The notes below the pieces were generated by a model. It ran no database searches. It had not been told where the DNA came from and saw only the letters and a program-made list of their open reading frames with translations. The translations under genes and the position numbers were made by a program. Positions 34,686-43,113 of a stretch of 64,000 nt of DNA are shown here, in pieces. Each line of letters begins with the position of its first letter. Position 1 is the stretch's first letter. The stretch is from Emticicia sp965283955 (GTDB lineage: Bacteria > Bacteroidota > Bacteroidia > Cytophagales > Spirosomataceae): contig CBDIQW010000001.1 in assembly GCA_965283955.1 (NCBI GenBank), positions 2,666,001 through 2,730,000 on the forward strand, written 5' to 3'.

Positions 34686-36485
34686 TTACATAATAACTTC
34701 CTTCTCAGTCATAATCGTTAATACTTCTTCGTCCATTAATCGGGTTGCTAAACCTTGCGTTTTCGGAATCTCGTAGTGGAAGAAATACTTCATTGTATGA
34801 ATCTTACTTTCATAAAATTCCACATCATCGGCATTATCCGACGAAACGATTAATTTTTGTTTAGCCACAATCGCTTGCTTTAGCCATTGCCAAGCTACCA
34901 CATTCAAGCTAAACATTTCCATGTAAAGCGTAGCATCAGATAAGAATCGCTCAACATCGCCCGTTCCAGCAATTCCCAATAAGTGCATGGTCACTCTTTG
35001 TAGGCGTTCGCCTTCTTCTTTTAGCGAAAGTGCATAACGCTTCAAATCGTCGTATTGTAAAGCTGCCATTACAGTTTTGCCAACTTCTTGGGCCAGAAGC
35101 ATCGTTGCCTTCCCTCCTGCCATCGGCACTTTTCGTCCTAATAAATCTTGCGACTGAATACCCGTTGTTCCTTCGTAAATTGGTGTGATACGAATATCTC
35201 TATAATATTGTTCGACAGGAAAATCTTCTGTAAAACCATACCCACCAAAACACTGCACCGCTTCGCTGGTTGCTTTCATGCCATATTCGCACGGAAAAGT
35301 TTTGGCAATTGGTGTCAGCAATTCAAGCATCAAATGAGCCTTTTCTTTTTCTTCGGGGTCGTCAGAGGCTTCCGAAAGGTCGAAGTATTTAGAAGTTTCG
35401 AGCAAAAGCGACAATGAACCTTCAACAACGGCTTTCTGAAACAACAACATTCGCTTTACATCGGGGTGCTGAATAATCTGAATCTGCGGAGCATCCAATG
35501 CGTGTTTCTGATTTAATCGACGGCTTTGTGGACGCTCTTTTGCGTACTCAAGTGCAGCATAATAAGCCGCTGATGCAATTGATGCTCCCGTGATACCCAC
35601 ACCGATACGAGCCTCGTTCATCATCTGAAACATATAATTCAAGCCCTTATTTGGTTCACCAACCAAATACCCGATACAATCATTATTTTTATCACCAAAG
35701 CCCAAGTGCATGGCAGGAACGCCTTTTTGACCTAATTTATGGTAAATTCCCATCGAGGTAACATCATTATCGGTGCCATCTATTCTAAATTTTGGAATGA
35801 CAAATAACGAAATTCCTTTAGTGCCAAGCGGAGAACCTTTAATTCGACCAATAAATAAATGTATCACATTATCAGTAGCATCGTGGTCACCCGCCGAAAT
35901 AAACACTTTTTGTCCACGAATCTTATACGTTCCATCTTCCAAAGGCTCGGCCGTTGAAGTAATATCCGATAACGAACTTCCTGCCTGTGGCTCGGTTAAG
36001 CACATTGTCCCTTGCCATTTTCCCGAAATCATATTCGGAATATAGGTATCTTTCAATTCTTGCGAACCAAAACTGGCAATCAAACGAGCCGCTCCCGCCG
36101 TAAGGCCCGTAAACATCATTCCATTATTAGCCGACATCAAGATATACCCCAAAATACTCGTAATCGTTACGGGCATTTGAGCTCCGCCGTTTTCGTAATC
36201 AAAGTCAGCCCCAATAATACCCGATTCTCCGAGAGCTTTCAAATAATCTTTGATAGCTGGGTGAACCGTTACTTTTCCATCTTTGAGTTCTGGTTGATTT
36301 TTATCGACATCCTTCACAAACGGAAACATCAGATTATCAGCAATTTGCGTGGCTGCATCAATCGTCATATCGAAAGTCTCTTTGTTGTGGTCGGCATAGC
36401 GAGCGTGTTGCGTCAGCGTTTCTGCCTCATGAACTTCATAAAGCAAGAAGTCCACGTTTTTTTTATTGAAATAGTTCTTTGCCAT
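34686..36485 (-). CDS. Acyl-CoA dehydrogenase with C-terminal extension
   Basis: FAD-dependent acyl-CoA dehydrogenase of 599 residues, catalysing the first step of fatty-acid beta-oxidation. Domains are the N-terminal helical (about 1-160), middle beta (about 160-280, with CLTEPQAGSSLSDI) and C-terminal helical domain, with the catalytic Glu in TPIYEGTTGIQ near 430, followed by the extra helical domain of the ~600-residue subfamily. CFGGYGFTEDFPVE is the usual family block. The SCP2-domain gene lies 94 bp upstream on the same strand, probably in one operon. Chain-length preference cannot be judged. Confidence 0.93.
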   Translation of the reverse strand: MAKNYFNKKNVDFLLYEVHEAETLTQHARYADHNKETFDMTIDAATQIADNLMFPFVKDVDKNQPELKDGKVTVHPAIKDYLKALGESGIIGADFDYENGGAQMPVTITSILGYILMSANNGMMFTGLTAGAARLIASFGSQELKDTYIPNMISGKWQGTMCLTEPQAGSSLSDITSTAEPLEDGTYKIRGQKVFISAGDHDATDNVIHLFIGRIKGSPLGTKGISLFVIPKFRIDGTDNDVTSMGIYHKLGQKGVPAMHLGFGDKNNDCIGYLVGEPNKGLNYMFQMMNEARIGVGITGASIASAAYYAALEYAKERPQSRRLNQKHALDAPQIQIIQHPDVKRMLLFQKAVVEGSLSLLLETSKYFDLSEASDDPEEKEKAHLMLELLTPIAKTFPCEYGMKATSEAVQCFGGYGFTEDFPVEQYYRDIRITPIYEGTTGIQSQDLLGRKVPMAGGKATMLLAQEVGKTVMAALQYDDLKRYALSLKEEGERLQRVTMHLLGIAGTGDVERFLSDATLYMEMFSLNVVAWQWLKQAIVAKQKLIVSSDNADDVEFYESKIHTMKYFFHYEIPKTQGLATRLMDEEVLTIMTEKEVIM

Positions 36486-36579
36486 AGGTAATGTGCTAAT
36501 ATGATTGCGTTGTTTATGGAAGCCTTAATTCTCAATTCTACATTGCATCACATCAACCCCAACATTTTAGCATATTTCA

Positions 36580-36858
36580 TCATAGCCTCGGGTTCGATAA
36601 TTTTAGTTTTCCCATCATCATTGCCATCATTGGATTCATATCACCCGTTGCAATTTTCACAAAATCATCGGCATCGGCTTTCACAACGCACTCGGCTGTG
36701 CCTACAAAACCTTCTGCAAACTCAGCTTTTCCATCGGCCACTATCATCGAATAGTCAGCACCGCCACCAAAATCAAAATGCAAAGTAGTTGTTACTCCAT
36801 CAATATCTGCTGCTGTAAGTCTCGAAGCTGTGTTCTGTAAATATTCTTTCGCTGTCAT
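36580..36858 (-). CDS. SCP2 sterol-binding domain protein
   Basis: A 92-residue stand-alone SCP2 domain, a small cytoplasmic lipid- or acyl-CoA-binding fold. The pattern TLHFDFGGGADYSMIVADGK followed by a second strand pair and the FVKIATGDMNPMMAMMMGKLK helix matches the family. It is upstream of the acyl-CoA dehydrogenase on the same strand, so it may deliver acyl-CoA substrates. Its promoter region (61-84 nt before the ATG) carries the same 18-bp palindromic sequence found at the TonB-receptor promoter at 3124. Confidence 0.88.
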   Translation of the reverse strand: MTAKEYLQNTASRLTAADIDGVTTTLHFDFGGGADYSMIVADGKAEFAEGFVGTAECVVKADADDFVKIATGDMNPMMAMMMGKLKLSNPRL

Positions 36859-36918
36859 GTTTTTATTTTTTGAAATGTAAGGTTTATAAAGATTCCGAAA
36901 GTTAGTAAAAAAAAGAAA

Positions 36919-36942
36919 TAATATTATGCAAGCATACTATTA
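36919..36942. promoter_or_regulatory. Second copy of the TATGCTTGCATA-type palindrome
   Basis: Arms 36919-36929 and 36932-36942 pair at 10 of 11 positions around AA. On the minus strand 18 bases (36925-36942) are identical to 3126-3143. Downstream on the minus strand lies a T-rich stretch and TAACTTTC, a near -7 box, the same order as at the first site. Likely an operator for the SCP2/acyl-CoA dehydrogenase operon. Confidence 0.65.
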
Positions 36943-37013
36943 AATTTTATTTGAAATTTGACTTTTTGTCGAAAAAAAACAATATTTGATATACATAATC
37001 AAAAAATTTCGTA

Positions 37014-37052
37014 AAAATGTATCCGTTCGTTCAGAAAACGAACATACATTTT
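37014..37052. promoter_or_regulatory. 16-bp bulged palindrome upstream of the sigma factor
   Basis: AAAATGTAT (37014-37022) and GTTCGTT (37025-37031) pair without mismatch with 37037-37052; the only irregularity is a CC bulge at 37023-37024. It lies about 95-133 bp before the sigma-factor start and could be an operator. A 6-bp hairpin (37126-37131 with 37136-37141) directly precedes the start codon. Confidence 0.5.
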
Positions 37053-37146
37053 GGTTTTTCCCTAAGCTACCACAAATTTCTGTGATTATGGTATAAGAAT
37101 TGCTCAGATTACTACACAAAGAAAAAACACTAAAAAGTGTTACTTT

Positions 37147-37770
37147 TTGCTAACCACTTGGTCAAAATTGAAAAATAAAGCATTTAAAAATACGCCCGAT
37201 GAGGAGTTGGTTCGACTGTATATCGAAACCCAACGAAATCTTTATTTTGAAGAACTCTACGACCGTTACGTTGATAAAGTTTACAGGAAATGCCTTTCCT
37301 TTGTAAAAAATGAAGCTCAAGCCGAAGATTTCACTCACGATATTTTTTTACGATTAGTCCTAAAAATTGGTGGTTTTAAAGAACAAGCTAAGTTTTCAAC
37401 TTGGCTGTATTCGATTACCTACAATTATTGCATGGACCAAATGAGGATTGTTAAAAAACAAGCAGAAACTCCTCTCGACGAAAACTTTGACCTCGAACAA
37501 GAAGATGATGACTCAGAATTAGTCGAAATTCAGGCACAAGACTTGAAAAAAGCCTTGCAGAAAATCGACCCTGATGAAAGGGCTATCTTGTTAATGAAAT
37601 ATCAAGACGATTTTAGTATTAAAGAAATCGCCGATACTTTCAAGATTAGTGAAAGTGCAGTAAAAATGCGTTTGATGAGAACGAAAGAAAAATTGAGAAA
37701 AATTTATACAGAAAATATTGTTTTCTTTATACTTGTATTAGCCAAAGCCATTTGGTTCTGGAAAAAATAA
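37147..37770 (+). CDS. ECF-type RNA polymerase sigma factor with hydrophobic C-terminal tail
   Basis: Sigma-70 family factor of 207 residues directing RNA polymerase to specific promoters. Region 2 (about 25-95) contains EDFTHDIFLRLV and STWLYSITYNYCMDQMR; region 4 (about 130-185) contains the helix-turn-helix FSIKEIADTFKISESAVKMR. No ATG is available: the start is the TTG at 37147 or possibly the TTG at 37168. The last 20 residues are strongly hydrophobic (NIVFFILVLAKAIWFW), followed by KK, which looks like a membrane-tail segment and is unusual for a sigma factor. A 55-residue protein, MscS, DUF3078 and MscL follow on the same strand. Confidence 0.88.
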   Translation: MLTTWSKLKNKAFKNTPDEELVRLYIETQRNLYFEELYDRYVDKVYRKCLSFVKNEAQAEDFTHDIFLRLVLKIGGFKEQAKFSTWLYSITYNYCMDQMRIVKKQAETPLDENFDLEQEDDDSELVEIQAQDLKKALQKIDPDERAILLMKYQDDFSIKEIADTFKISESAVKMRLMRTKEKLRKIYTENIVFFILVLAKAIWFWKK

Positions 37771-37804
37771 CAAATTACCTTAAACTTATACTTAAATAAT
37801 AACA

Positions 37805-37972
37805 ATGGAAGATTTCGATGAGAATGTCACCGCTCCGGAGCATCTGAAAGGAATGCTAACGGCCGAAATAGATGCTATTCGGGACGCCATGCAAATCGTA
37901 CAAATGTTTTTGGGCGAAACAATGGTGGCAGGAGTAAAACTCTTACAGGAATTAGAACCAAAAGATAATTGA
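37805..37972 (+). CDS. Small conserved-looking protein after the sigma factor
   Basis: A 55-residue acidic, helical protein (MEDFDENVTAPEHLK at the start) with no membrane segment or cysteine. It begins 34 nt after the sigma-factor stop and ends 35 nt before mscS, so it is almost certainly co-transcribed. I do not recognise a family. Its position is where an anti-sigma or sigma-modulating protein is often found, but there is no direct sequence sign of that role. Confidence 0.7.
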   Translation: MEDFDENVTAPEHLKGMLTAEIDAIRDAMQIVQMFLGETMVAGVKLLQELEPKDN

Positions 37973-38007
37973 GTAAGCAATAAAACCCTTTTAAAATCAA
38001 AAAATAC

Positions 38008-38835
38008 ATGAAACCAACGTTAAGCTTTACTGATACATTACTGGCAACTTTTAATGACATGATTAGAAGTTTCATGACATTTTTCTATAATCTGATAGGT
38101 GCGGTAGTTATCTTATTAATAGGTTGGGGAGTTGCCAAAATGGTGGCTGCAGTATCAAAGAAAATGCTCGAACAAGTAGGAGCAGATAAAGTAGGCGAAA
38201 AACTTAACGATATTGATGCAATAAAGAGCTTAAAAATGGATATTAAGTTAAGTTCGATTATATCCAAAACACTCTATTATTTTATCTTGATTTTTATGCT
38301 TCGCCCAGCCGCCGATACACTTGGCGTGCCAGCAATTTCGGATATGGTGAAGCTTTTGGTAGAATTTATTCCTAAACTCATTTCTTCGGCATTGATGCTT
38401 TCAGCAGGAGTGTTTTTGGCTGATGCTCTCAAAAATTTTGTGATTACACTTTGTAAATCATTTAATATTGCCGCAGGCAAACTCATCGGAACGGCCATTT
38501 TCTTTTTCTTATTGATAATCTTCGTGATTCAGTCAGTAGCACAGGTGGGAATCAATACAAGTCTTTTAGAATCAAGTTTTAACCTCTTAGTGGGTGGAAT
38601 TATTTTTTCATTTGCTATTGGCTACGGTTTTGCTTCAAAAGAAATTTTGTTGAATATTATTTCTTCATTTTACAGCAAAAACCGTTATAGAGAAGGCCAA
38701 GTTATTGCAATTGATGGTATAAAAGGAGAAATTGTTGCAATGGATAATACAACTATTACGCTCAAAACCGAAGATTCAAAAACAATATTTCCGCTGCAAG
38801 TCTTACAGTCAAAAACCGTGACGGTTTTTGACTAA
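38008..38835 (+). CDS. mscS: Small-conductance mechanosensitive channel, MscS family
   Basis: Inner-membrane channel of 275 residues that opens when membrane tension rises and releases solutes on osmotic downshock. Three hydrophobic segments lie at about 20-50, 85-135 and 150-190, followed by the pore helix and the MscS beta-domain (FASKEILLNIISSFYSKNRYREGQVIAIDGIKGEIVAMD) that ends the protein. This is short, lacking the alpha/beta C-terminal domain of E. coli MscS. The last codons and the following bases form a small palindrome (AAAACCGTGACGGTTTT). A terminator follows. Confidence 0.9.
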   Translation: MKPTLSFTDTLLATFNDMIRSFMTFFYNLIGAVVILLIGWGVAKMVAAVSKKMLEQVGADKVGEKLNDIDAIKSLKMDIKLSSIISKTLYYFILIFMLRPAADTLGVPAISDMVKLLVEFIPKLISSALMLSAGVFLADALKNFVITLCKSFNIAAGKLIGTAIFFFLLIIFVIQSVAQVGINTSLLESSFNLLVGGIIFSFAIGYGFASKEILLNIISSFYSKNRYREGQVIAIDGIKGEIVAMDNTTITLKTEDSKTIFPLQVLQSKTVTVFD

Positions 38836-38841
38836 TATTTT

Positions 38842-38876
38842 GCCCCACATTATAAAGTTAATGTGGGGCTTTTTTT
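38842..38876 (+). terminator. Terminator of mscS
   Basis: GCCCCACAT (38842-38850) pairs with ATGTGGGGC (38861-38869), followed by seven T. This would separate mscS from the DUF3078 gene. Confidence 0.92.
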
Positions 38877-39017
38877 GATTCGATCATTTAGTGTTACTAT
38901 TTTCTTTATTCGAGTCTTAAAGTAAAAATTCAGAGTAGTTTACTTGCGTTCGCTGTTCTGTAATTTTAATACATAATTATCAAACAATAACTGTATAAAA
39001 CAAATTCTTATTCCGTA

Positions 39018-39938
39018 ATGAAAACTGTTTTCTTAACAATCTGCTACTTATCCTTTGCTGCATTAACATTCGCCCAAGAAGCACCGAAAACTCACGAAGA
39101 TTCACTTCGTGTTGGTTGGTGGGACCCACGTGGCACACAATTTGGTATTAATTTTTCACAATCAAGTTTCAATGATGCTTGGGCCGAAACTCAAGGAGGT
39201 GTCGGTAACTTCGGATTAGGTCTTTACTTCAATAATAAAGCTGTCTATCACAAAAAAAAAGGCGTATTTACTTCAGATATTCAATTTCAGTATGGCACAC
39301 AGAAATTTAAAGGACAGGATGCTCGTAAGAGTTTAGACCGTATTTTCATTGATAATAAATATGCCAGTAAATTATCGCCAACCGTCAATTGGTTTGCTGG
39401 TATAAATTTCCTTTCTCAATTTGCTTCAGGCTTTGCGTATGATGCTAAAGGCTTAAAAGGTGACAAAATTTCGGCACTATTTGCTCCTGCCTTTCTTTCA
39501 GAAGGAGTGGGCCTTGAATGGAAACCTAAAAAATATTTCGTAGTACAATTGGGTGGTGCTACGCTTCGCCAAACATTTGTGAGCAACGATGAAGTGTTTG
39601 ATAACACAGACAAAGATGTATCTGAAGGTGGTAAAATTGTAAAACGTTCTTATGGAACACTTAAAGGAAAAGTTTTAAACGAAATGGGTTTTCAGGTTGT
39701 AGCAGCATTTGATAAAGACATTGCTAAAAATGTAAACCTAAAGTGGCGTTATCAAGGTTTTGTCGCCTATGCTCCAAAAGCAAAACCAATGGACCACAAT
39801 GTGATGCTTATCACAACTGCCAAAGTAAATAAATATTTGAATGTAAATCTTACACTTTTGGGGGTTTATGATGCAGACATAGTTAAGAAATTCCAAATTA
39901 GCCAAGGCTTTTCTGCTGGATTTGTATTTAACCTCTAA
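39018..39938 (+). CDS. DUF3078 outer-membrane-type protein
   Basis: A 306-residue exported DUF3078 protein, a family limited mostly to Bacteroidota. Residues 1-19 form a signal peptide ending FAQ. The rest is made of amphipathic strands (NFSQSSFNDAWAETQGG near 40, FNNKAVYHKKKGVF, VDWFAG-like strands) and ends in a strand finishing in Leu, as expected for a small outer-membrane beta-barrel. Its function is unknown. It starts 39 nt before mscL, so the two are probably in one transcript. Confidence 0.85.
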   Translation: MKTVFLTICYLSFAALTFAQEAPKTHEDSLRVGWWDPRGTQFGINFSQSSFNDAWAETQGGVGNFGLGLYFNNKAVYHKKKGVFTSDIQFQYGTQKFKGQDARKSLDRIFIDNKYASKLSPTVNWFAGINFLSQFASGFAYDAKGLKGDKISALFAPAFLSEGVGLEWKPKKYFVVQLGGATLRQTFVSNDEVFDNTDKDVSEGGKIVKRSYGTLKGKVLNEMGFQVVAAFDKDIAKNVNLKWRYQGFVAYAPKAKPMDHNVMLITTAKVNKYLNVNLTLLGVYDADIVKKFQISQGFSAGFVFNL

Positions 39939-39976
39939 AATCAATAGCCTTTTACACACTTAAACCTTTTAAAACA

Positions 39977-40297
39977 ATGCTAAAAGAATTCAAAACATTT
40001 ATAGCACAAGGCAATGTGCTTGATTTGGCCGTAGGTGTAGTTATTGGTGGAGCATTTGGTAAAATCACAACTTCATTAGTTGATGATATTATTATGCCCA
40101 TCGTTGGTTTTTTCCTTGCTGGTGTCGATTTTAAAACACTTGCTCTACACTTAGGACAGCCAGATGATAAAGGCGTTTACCCAGTAAATATCATGTATGG
40201 CAACTTCATCCAAATCGTTATTCAGTTTCTAATTATCGCTTGGGTAATTTTCTTAGTCGTTAAGGCTGCTAATAAAGCGAAATTAAGTGAAAAATAG
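39977..40297 (+). CDS. mscL: Large-conductance mechanosensitive channel MscL
   Basis: Pentameric emergency osmotic valve of the inner membrane. The N-terminal amphipathic helix and TM1 (MLKEFKTFIAQGNVLDLAVGVVIGGAFGKI), the VDDIIMPIVG block and TM2 (FIQIVIQFLIIAWVIFLVVKAANK) are all typical. At 106 residues it is shorter than the usual 130-150: it stops directly after TM2 and lacks the cytoplasmic C-terminal helix bundle. That bundle is dispensable for gating in E. coli MscL. A perfect bidirectional terminator follows. Confidence 0.95.
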   Translation: MLKEFKTFIAQGNVLDLAVGVVIGGAFGKITTSLVDDIIMPIVGFFLAGVDFKTLALHLGQPDDKGVYPVNIMYGNFIQIVIQFLIIAWVIFLVVKAANKAKLSEK

Positions 40298-40315
40298 ACT
40301 TGCCGATTTTACAAT

Positions 40316-40365
40316 AAAAAAGCCAAATCAGATGTAAGGTAAAATACATCTGATTTGGCTTTTTT
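40316..40365. terminator. Bidirectional terminator between mscL and DUF2891 gene
   Basis: A perfect 21-bp stem (40316-40336 with 40345-40365), including A6/T6 ends and an 8-nt loop, lies between convergent genes. It serves both strands. Confidence 0.95.
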
Positions 40366-40378
40366 ATTCCTAAATTAA

Positions 40379-41478
40379 CTAATCAAAAATTGCATAAACT
40401 GCAAATGATGCTAACCAGTGGTCACCGCCATAATTCCCAGAAGTGACATTTGGAAGTGCATTTTTCAGAAAAGTATTTGATGTTTGCTCAAGTTTGGCTT
40501 TAAGTGGATTACTCTTCGGCAATGCTAATTCAATGCCTTTGAAGCACCGGCCCTGCTGATACTAAGGCCATCAAGGTGAACTATTTGGTAATCTTTTCGG
40601 TCACTAACAACTGGCTGTTGCAGTAAGTTTTGAATTGATTTAGGTTCAAGAAAACCTTTAAACCAAACTTCAAACTCCTTTGGTGGCATAATTCTCCGCA
40701 TCAAGTCAGCAATTTCCAGATTTGGAGAAAGAAAATCAGAGCCGTCAGGTTCTAAGTACGCAGGTGCATTTTTTTGGTTTTTATAAAACTGATTAGCTTT
40801 TTCGATGATTGCTTTTTCAAATTCAAGACTTTTCGTTGCTCTCGCCCAATCTAAGGCAAACACCAACCCGAAAGCTGTATTTGGGTGTACTCCAGTACGA
40901 TTAGGATAAGTCTGTTTAGGCAAAAAGGCAGTCCAAAGCCTAACGATTTCTTTTGTTAAGGGTTGTAGATTCTGATGCCATTTTTGTGCAAGTGGGTCGT
41001 TCCAAGTTAGTAATTCTTGATCAAGTTTTAAAACCCACGCCCACCCATAAGTTCGCTCAAATGTCACTGTAGTTTTATACTTCGTAAAATACTCTGCTTC
41101 AGTTTTGATTTTATCGGGCATAAAACTATTATTCAAAACACCTACAATCTTTTCTTTGTCTTTTATTTGAGGAAAAACCTTCAATAATTTCGCCAACATC
41201 CAATGTCCATGCACACTCGAATGCCAATCAAGGCAACCATAAAAACTTGGGTGTAATTGAGACGGTAGCAGTTTATGGTCATCTGCCGTATCTGAACTAT
41301 GTCCTGTTTTGTTAGGAAATTCTTGATTAATACAGTGCAAAGGTAAAGCCGACAGTTTTTCGGCAATTTCTTGAGTAAATAGCTCTGATTTAACTTGAGC
41401 ATTTAATTGAACTGAAAAAAATAATACGATTAAAAATCCCAAAAATGACTTTCGGGATGTCAATTTTTTGATAGGCAT
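40379..41478 (-). CDS. DUF2891 family exported protein, frameshifted
   Basis: Exported DUF2891 protein of unknown function, helical throughout (DWHSSVHGHWML, YGWAWVLKLDQELL, NRTGVHPNTAFGL). Residues 1-27 form a signal peptide. The frame breaks at 40548/40549: adding one base on the minus strand between GCC and GGTGC gives S-R-A-W-C-F-K-G and continues through TSGNYGGDHWLASFAVYAIFD to a stop at 40379-40381, giving 366 residues, normal for the family. Without the repair the frame ends at 40525. The family's WLASFA ending confirms the corrected reading. Confidence 0.83.
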
Positions 41479-41851
41479 TGGTTAAGCTTTGAATATAGTG
41501 TAAAAGCCAAAGTTAATAAAAAACAATTTCAATGTTTGAGTCTAAAACATCTATTTTTGATAAAAATTGACCTTTTCGGTGAATGATATTTATTAAAAGT
41601 ATTTACCAATTTAAACAGTCAAACCAAATAAAATTTTGCAAAAAGTGTTAAATAATGGCTTTTGAGTTAAAAATACATCACTTGTTAGCCCTAAAATAAA
41701 TTTCTCAAATTTTTCTTTTCTTTCATTTTGAAATAATTTACATTTGTTACGAGTTTTAAATTTAGACAAAGACTTGCCTGATTTTTAAAACCATAATCGT
41801 GCTTATTCCTTATAATCTTAATCGGGGGCCTCGTGCTGCCAAAGTAAAATC
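41479..41851. other. Intergenic promoter region upstream of ftsW
   Basis: A 373-bp AT-rich stretch between two divergent genes. A -7 box TACATTTG (41739-41746) faces ftsW and would give a leader of about 100 nt; the -33 element is not clear. A 22-codon GTG-started frame (41799-41867) overlaps the ftsW start and encodes a basic peptide; it may be chance. No repeat or RNA fold is evident. Confidence 0.5.
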
Positions 41852-43031
41852 ATGGAAACGTGGTTGAAAGACAAACTACGTGGTGACTGGCAAATCTGGT
41901 TCATCATCGTGCTTCTATCATTATTCAGTATGCTGGTCGTTTACAGTGCCAGCTCTGCACTCGCCTACAAAAAAGCAGGCGGAAATACCGAAAGCTATCT
42001 CATAAATCATACTGGACACTTATTGCTCGGCCTATTGGTCGTTTGGGGCATTCATCGCATTGACTACACAAAATATGCCGGTATTTCAAAGATTTTACTT
42101 TGGGTTACCCCTATTTTACTACTTTATACCTATTTTTTCGGAACAACAGTTGGAGGAACAAAACGTTGGATTAACCTTTTTGGTATTTCATTTCAGTCTT
42201 CTGATTTGGTTCGTTTGGTTCTAATCACAAACCTCGCTGCCATGTTAGCTCGCCGCCAAAATGTGGAATACACCCAAAAAACACTCATGGGATTAATTTT
42301 TTGGTGCGGTTTACTCTGCGGAATGCTTGCCATCACAAATTTCTCAACGGCGATTATCTTAGGTGTAACTTGCTTCTTGATTATGTACATGGGTCGAGTA
42401 CCAGTGCCGATATTTATTCCGAATGGCATTTTCGGTCATTGGAGCGTTGGTAGTAGTGATGGGTATCAGTATTTATTTATATTCAAAAGGCGTAGAGTTT
42501 GGACGTGGCCAGGTTGTACTTGAGCGTATTGAAGCCTTTGCTAAAATTGATATAAATCGAGATAAAGATATTGGAAACCCTGACCGAGACGATAATTTTC
42601 AGAAAGAACAAGCCATGATTGCAATAGCACGTGGTGGAGCAATTGGTATAGGGCCTGGCAATAGTTTTCAGAGGAACTACCTCCCAGAGGCCTTTTCTGA
42701 TTATATCTATGCAATTATTGTCGAAGAATATGGAATGCTTGGAGCAATCCTCGTCATGGGTTTGTATCTTTGGCTTTTGTATCGAGGGCTGAAAAATGTA
42801 AGCAACACCCAACGGGCTTTTGGAGGTCTTTTGTGCGTTGGTCTTACTTTTAGTATTGTTTTTCAAGCATTTATTCACATGTTTATCAATGTCGGCTTGG
42901 GCCCCGTCACGGGTCAGACTTTGCCAATGATGAGCATGGGAGGAACCTCTATCCTTTTTACTTCTGTTGCTATTGGTATTGTGCTAAGTGTAAGTAAAGA
43001 AGAATATGACGAAAAGTCTTTAAATGCTTAA
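41852..43031 (+). CDS. ftsW: Cell division lipid II polymerase FtsW, frameshifted
   Basis: SEDS-family peptidoglycan glycosyltransferase of the divisome with about ten membrane helices, 392 residues after repair. Signatures are MLVVYSASSALAYKK, GGTKRWINLFGISFQ, the SDYIYAIIVEEYGMLG block and GLGPVTGQTLPMMSMGGTS near the C-terminus. The frame breaks at the CC at 42407-42408; dropping one C gives G-R-V-P-V-R-Y-L-F-R-M-A-F and a continuous helix. The first visible part ends at 42523. As ftsW is essential, a base-calling error is more likely than a real mutation. It begins the division gene cluster. Confidence 0.93.
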
Positions 43032-43113
43032 AAATCAGTTTAATATTTGAAAAATAAGCCACTTATGGCTCAAACCAAATAAAAGTTCTCCTTTAGGGGC
43101 GGAGGGGTATTAT

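Noticed and set aside
41799..41867. A 22-codon GTG-started leader peptide overlapping the ftsW start
   Set aside because: No Shine-Dalgarno, no family, and short GTG frames are common by chance; kept only as a note in the intergenic entry.
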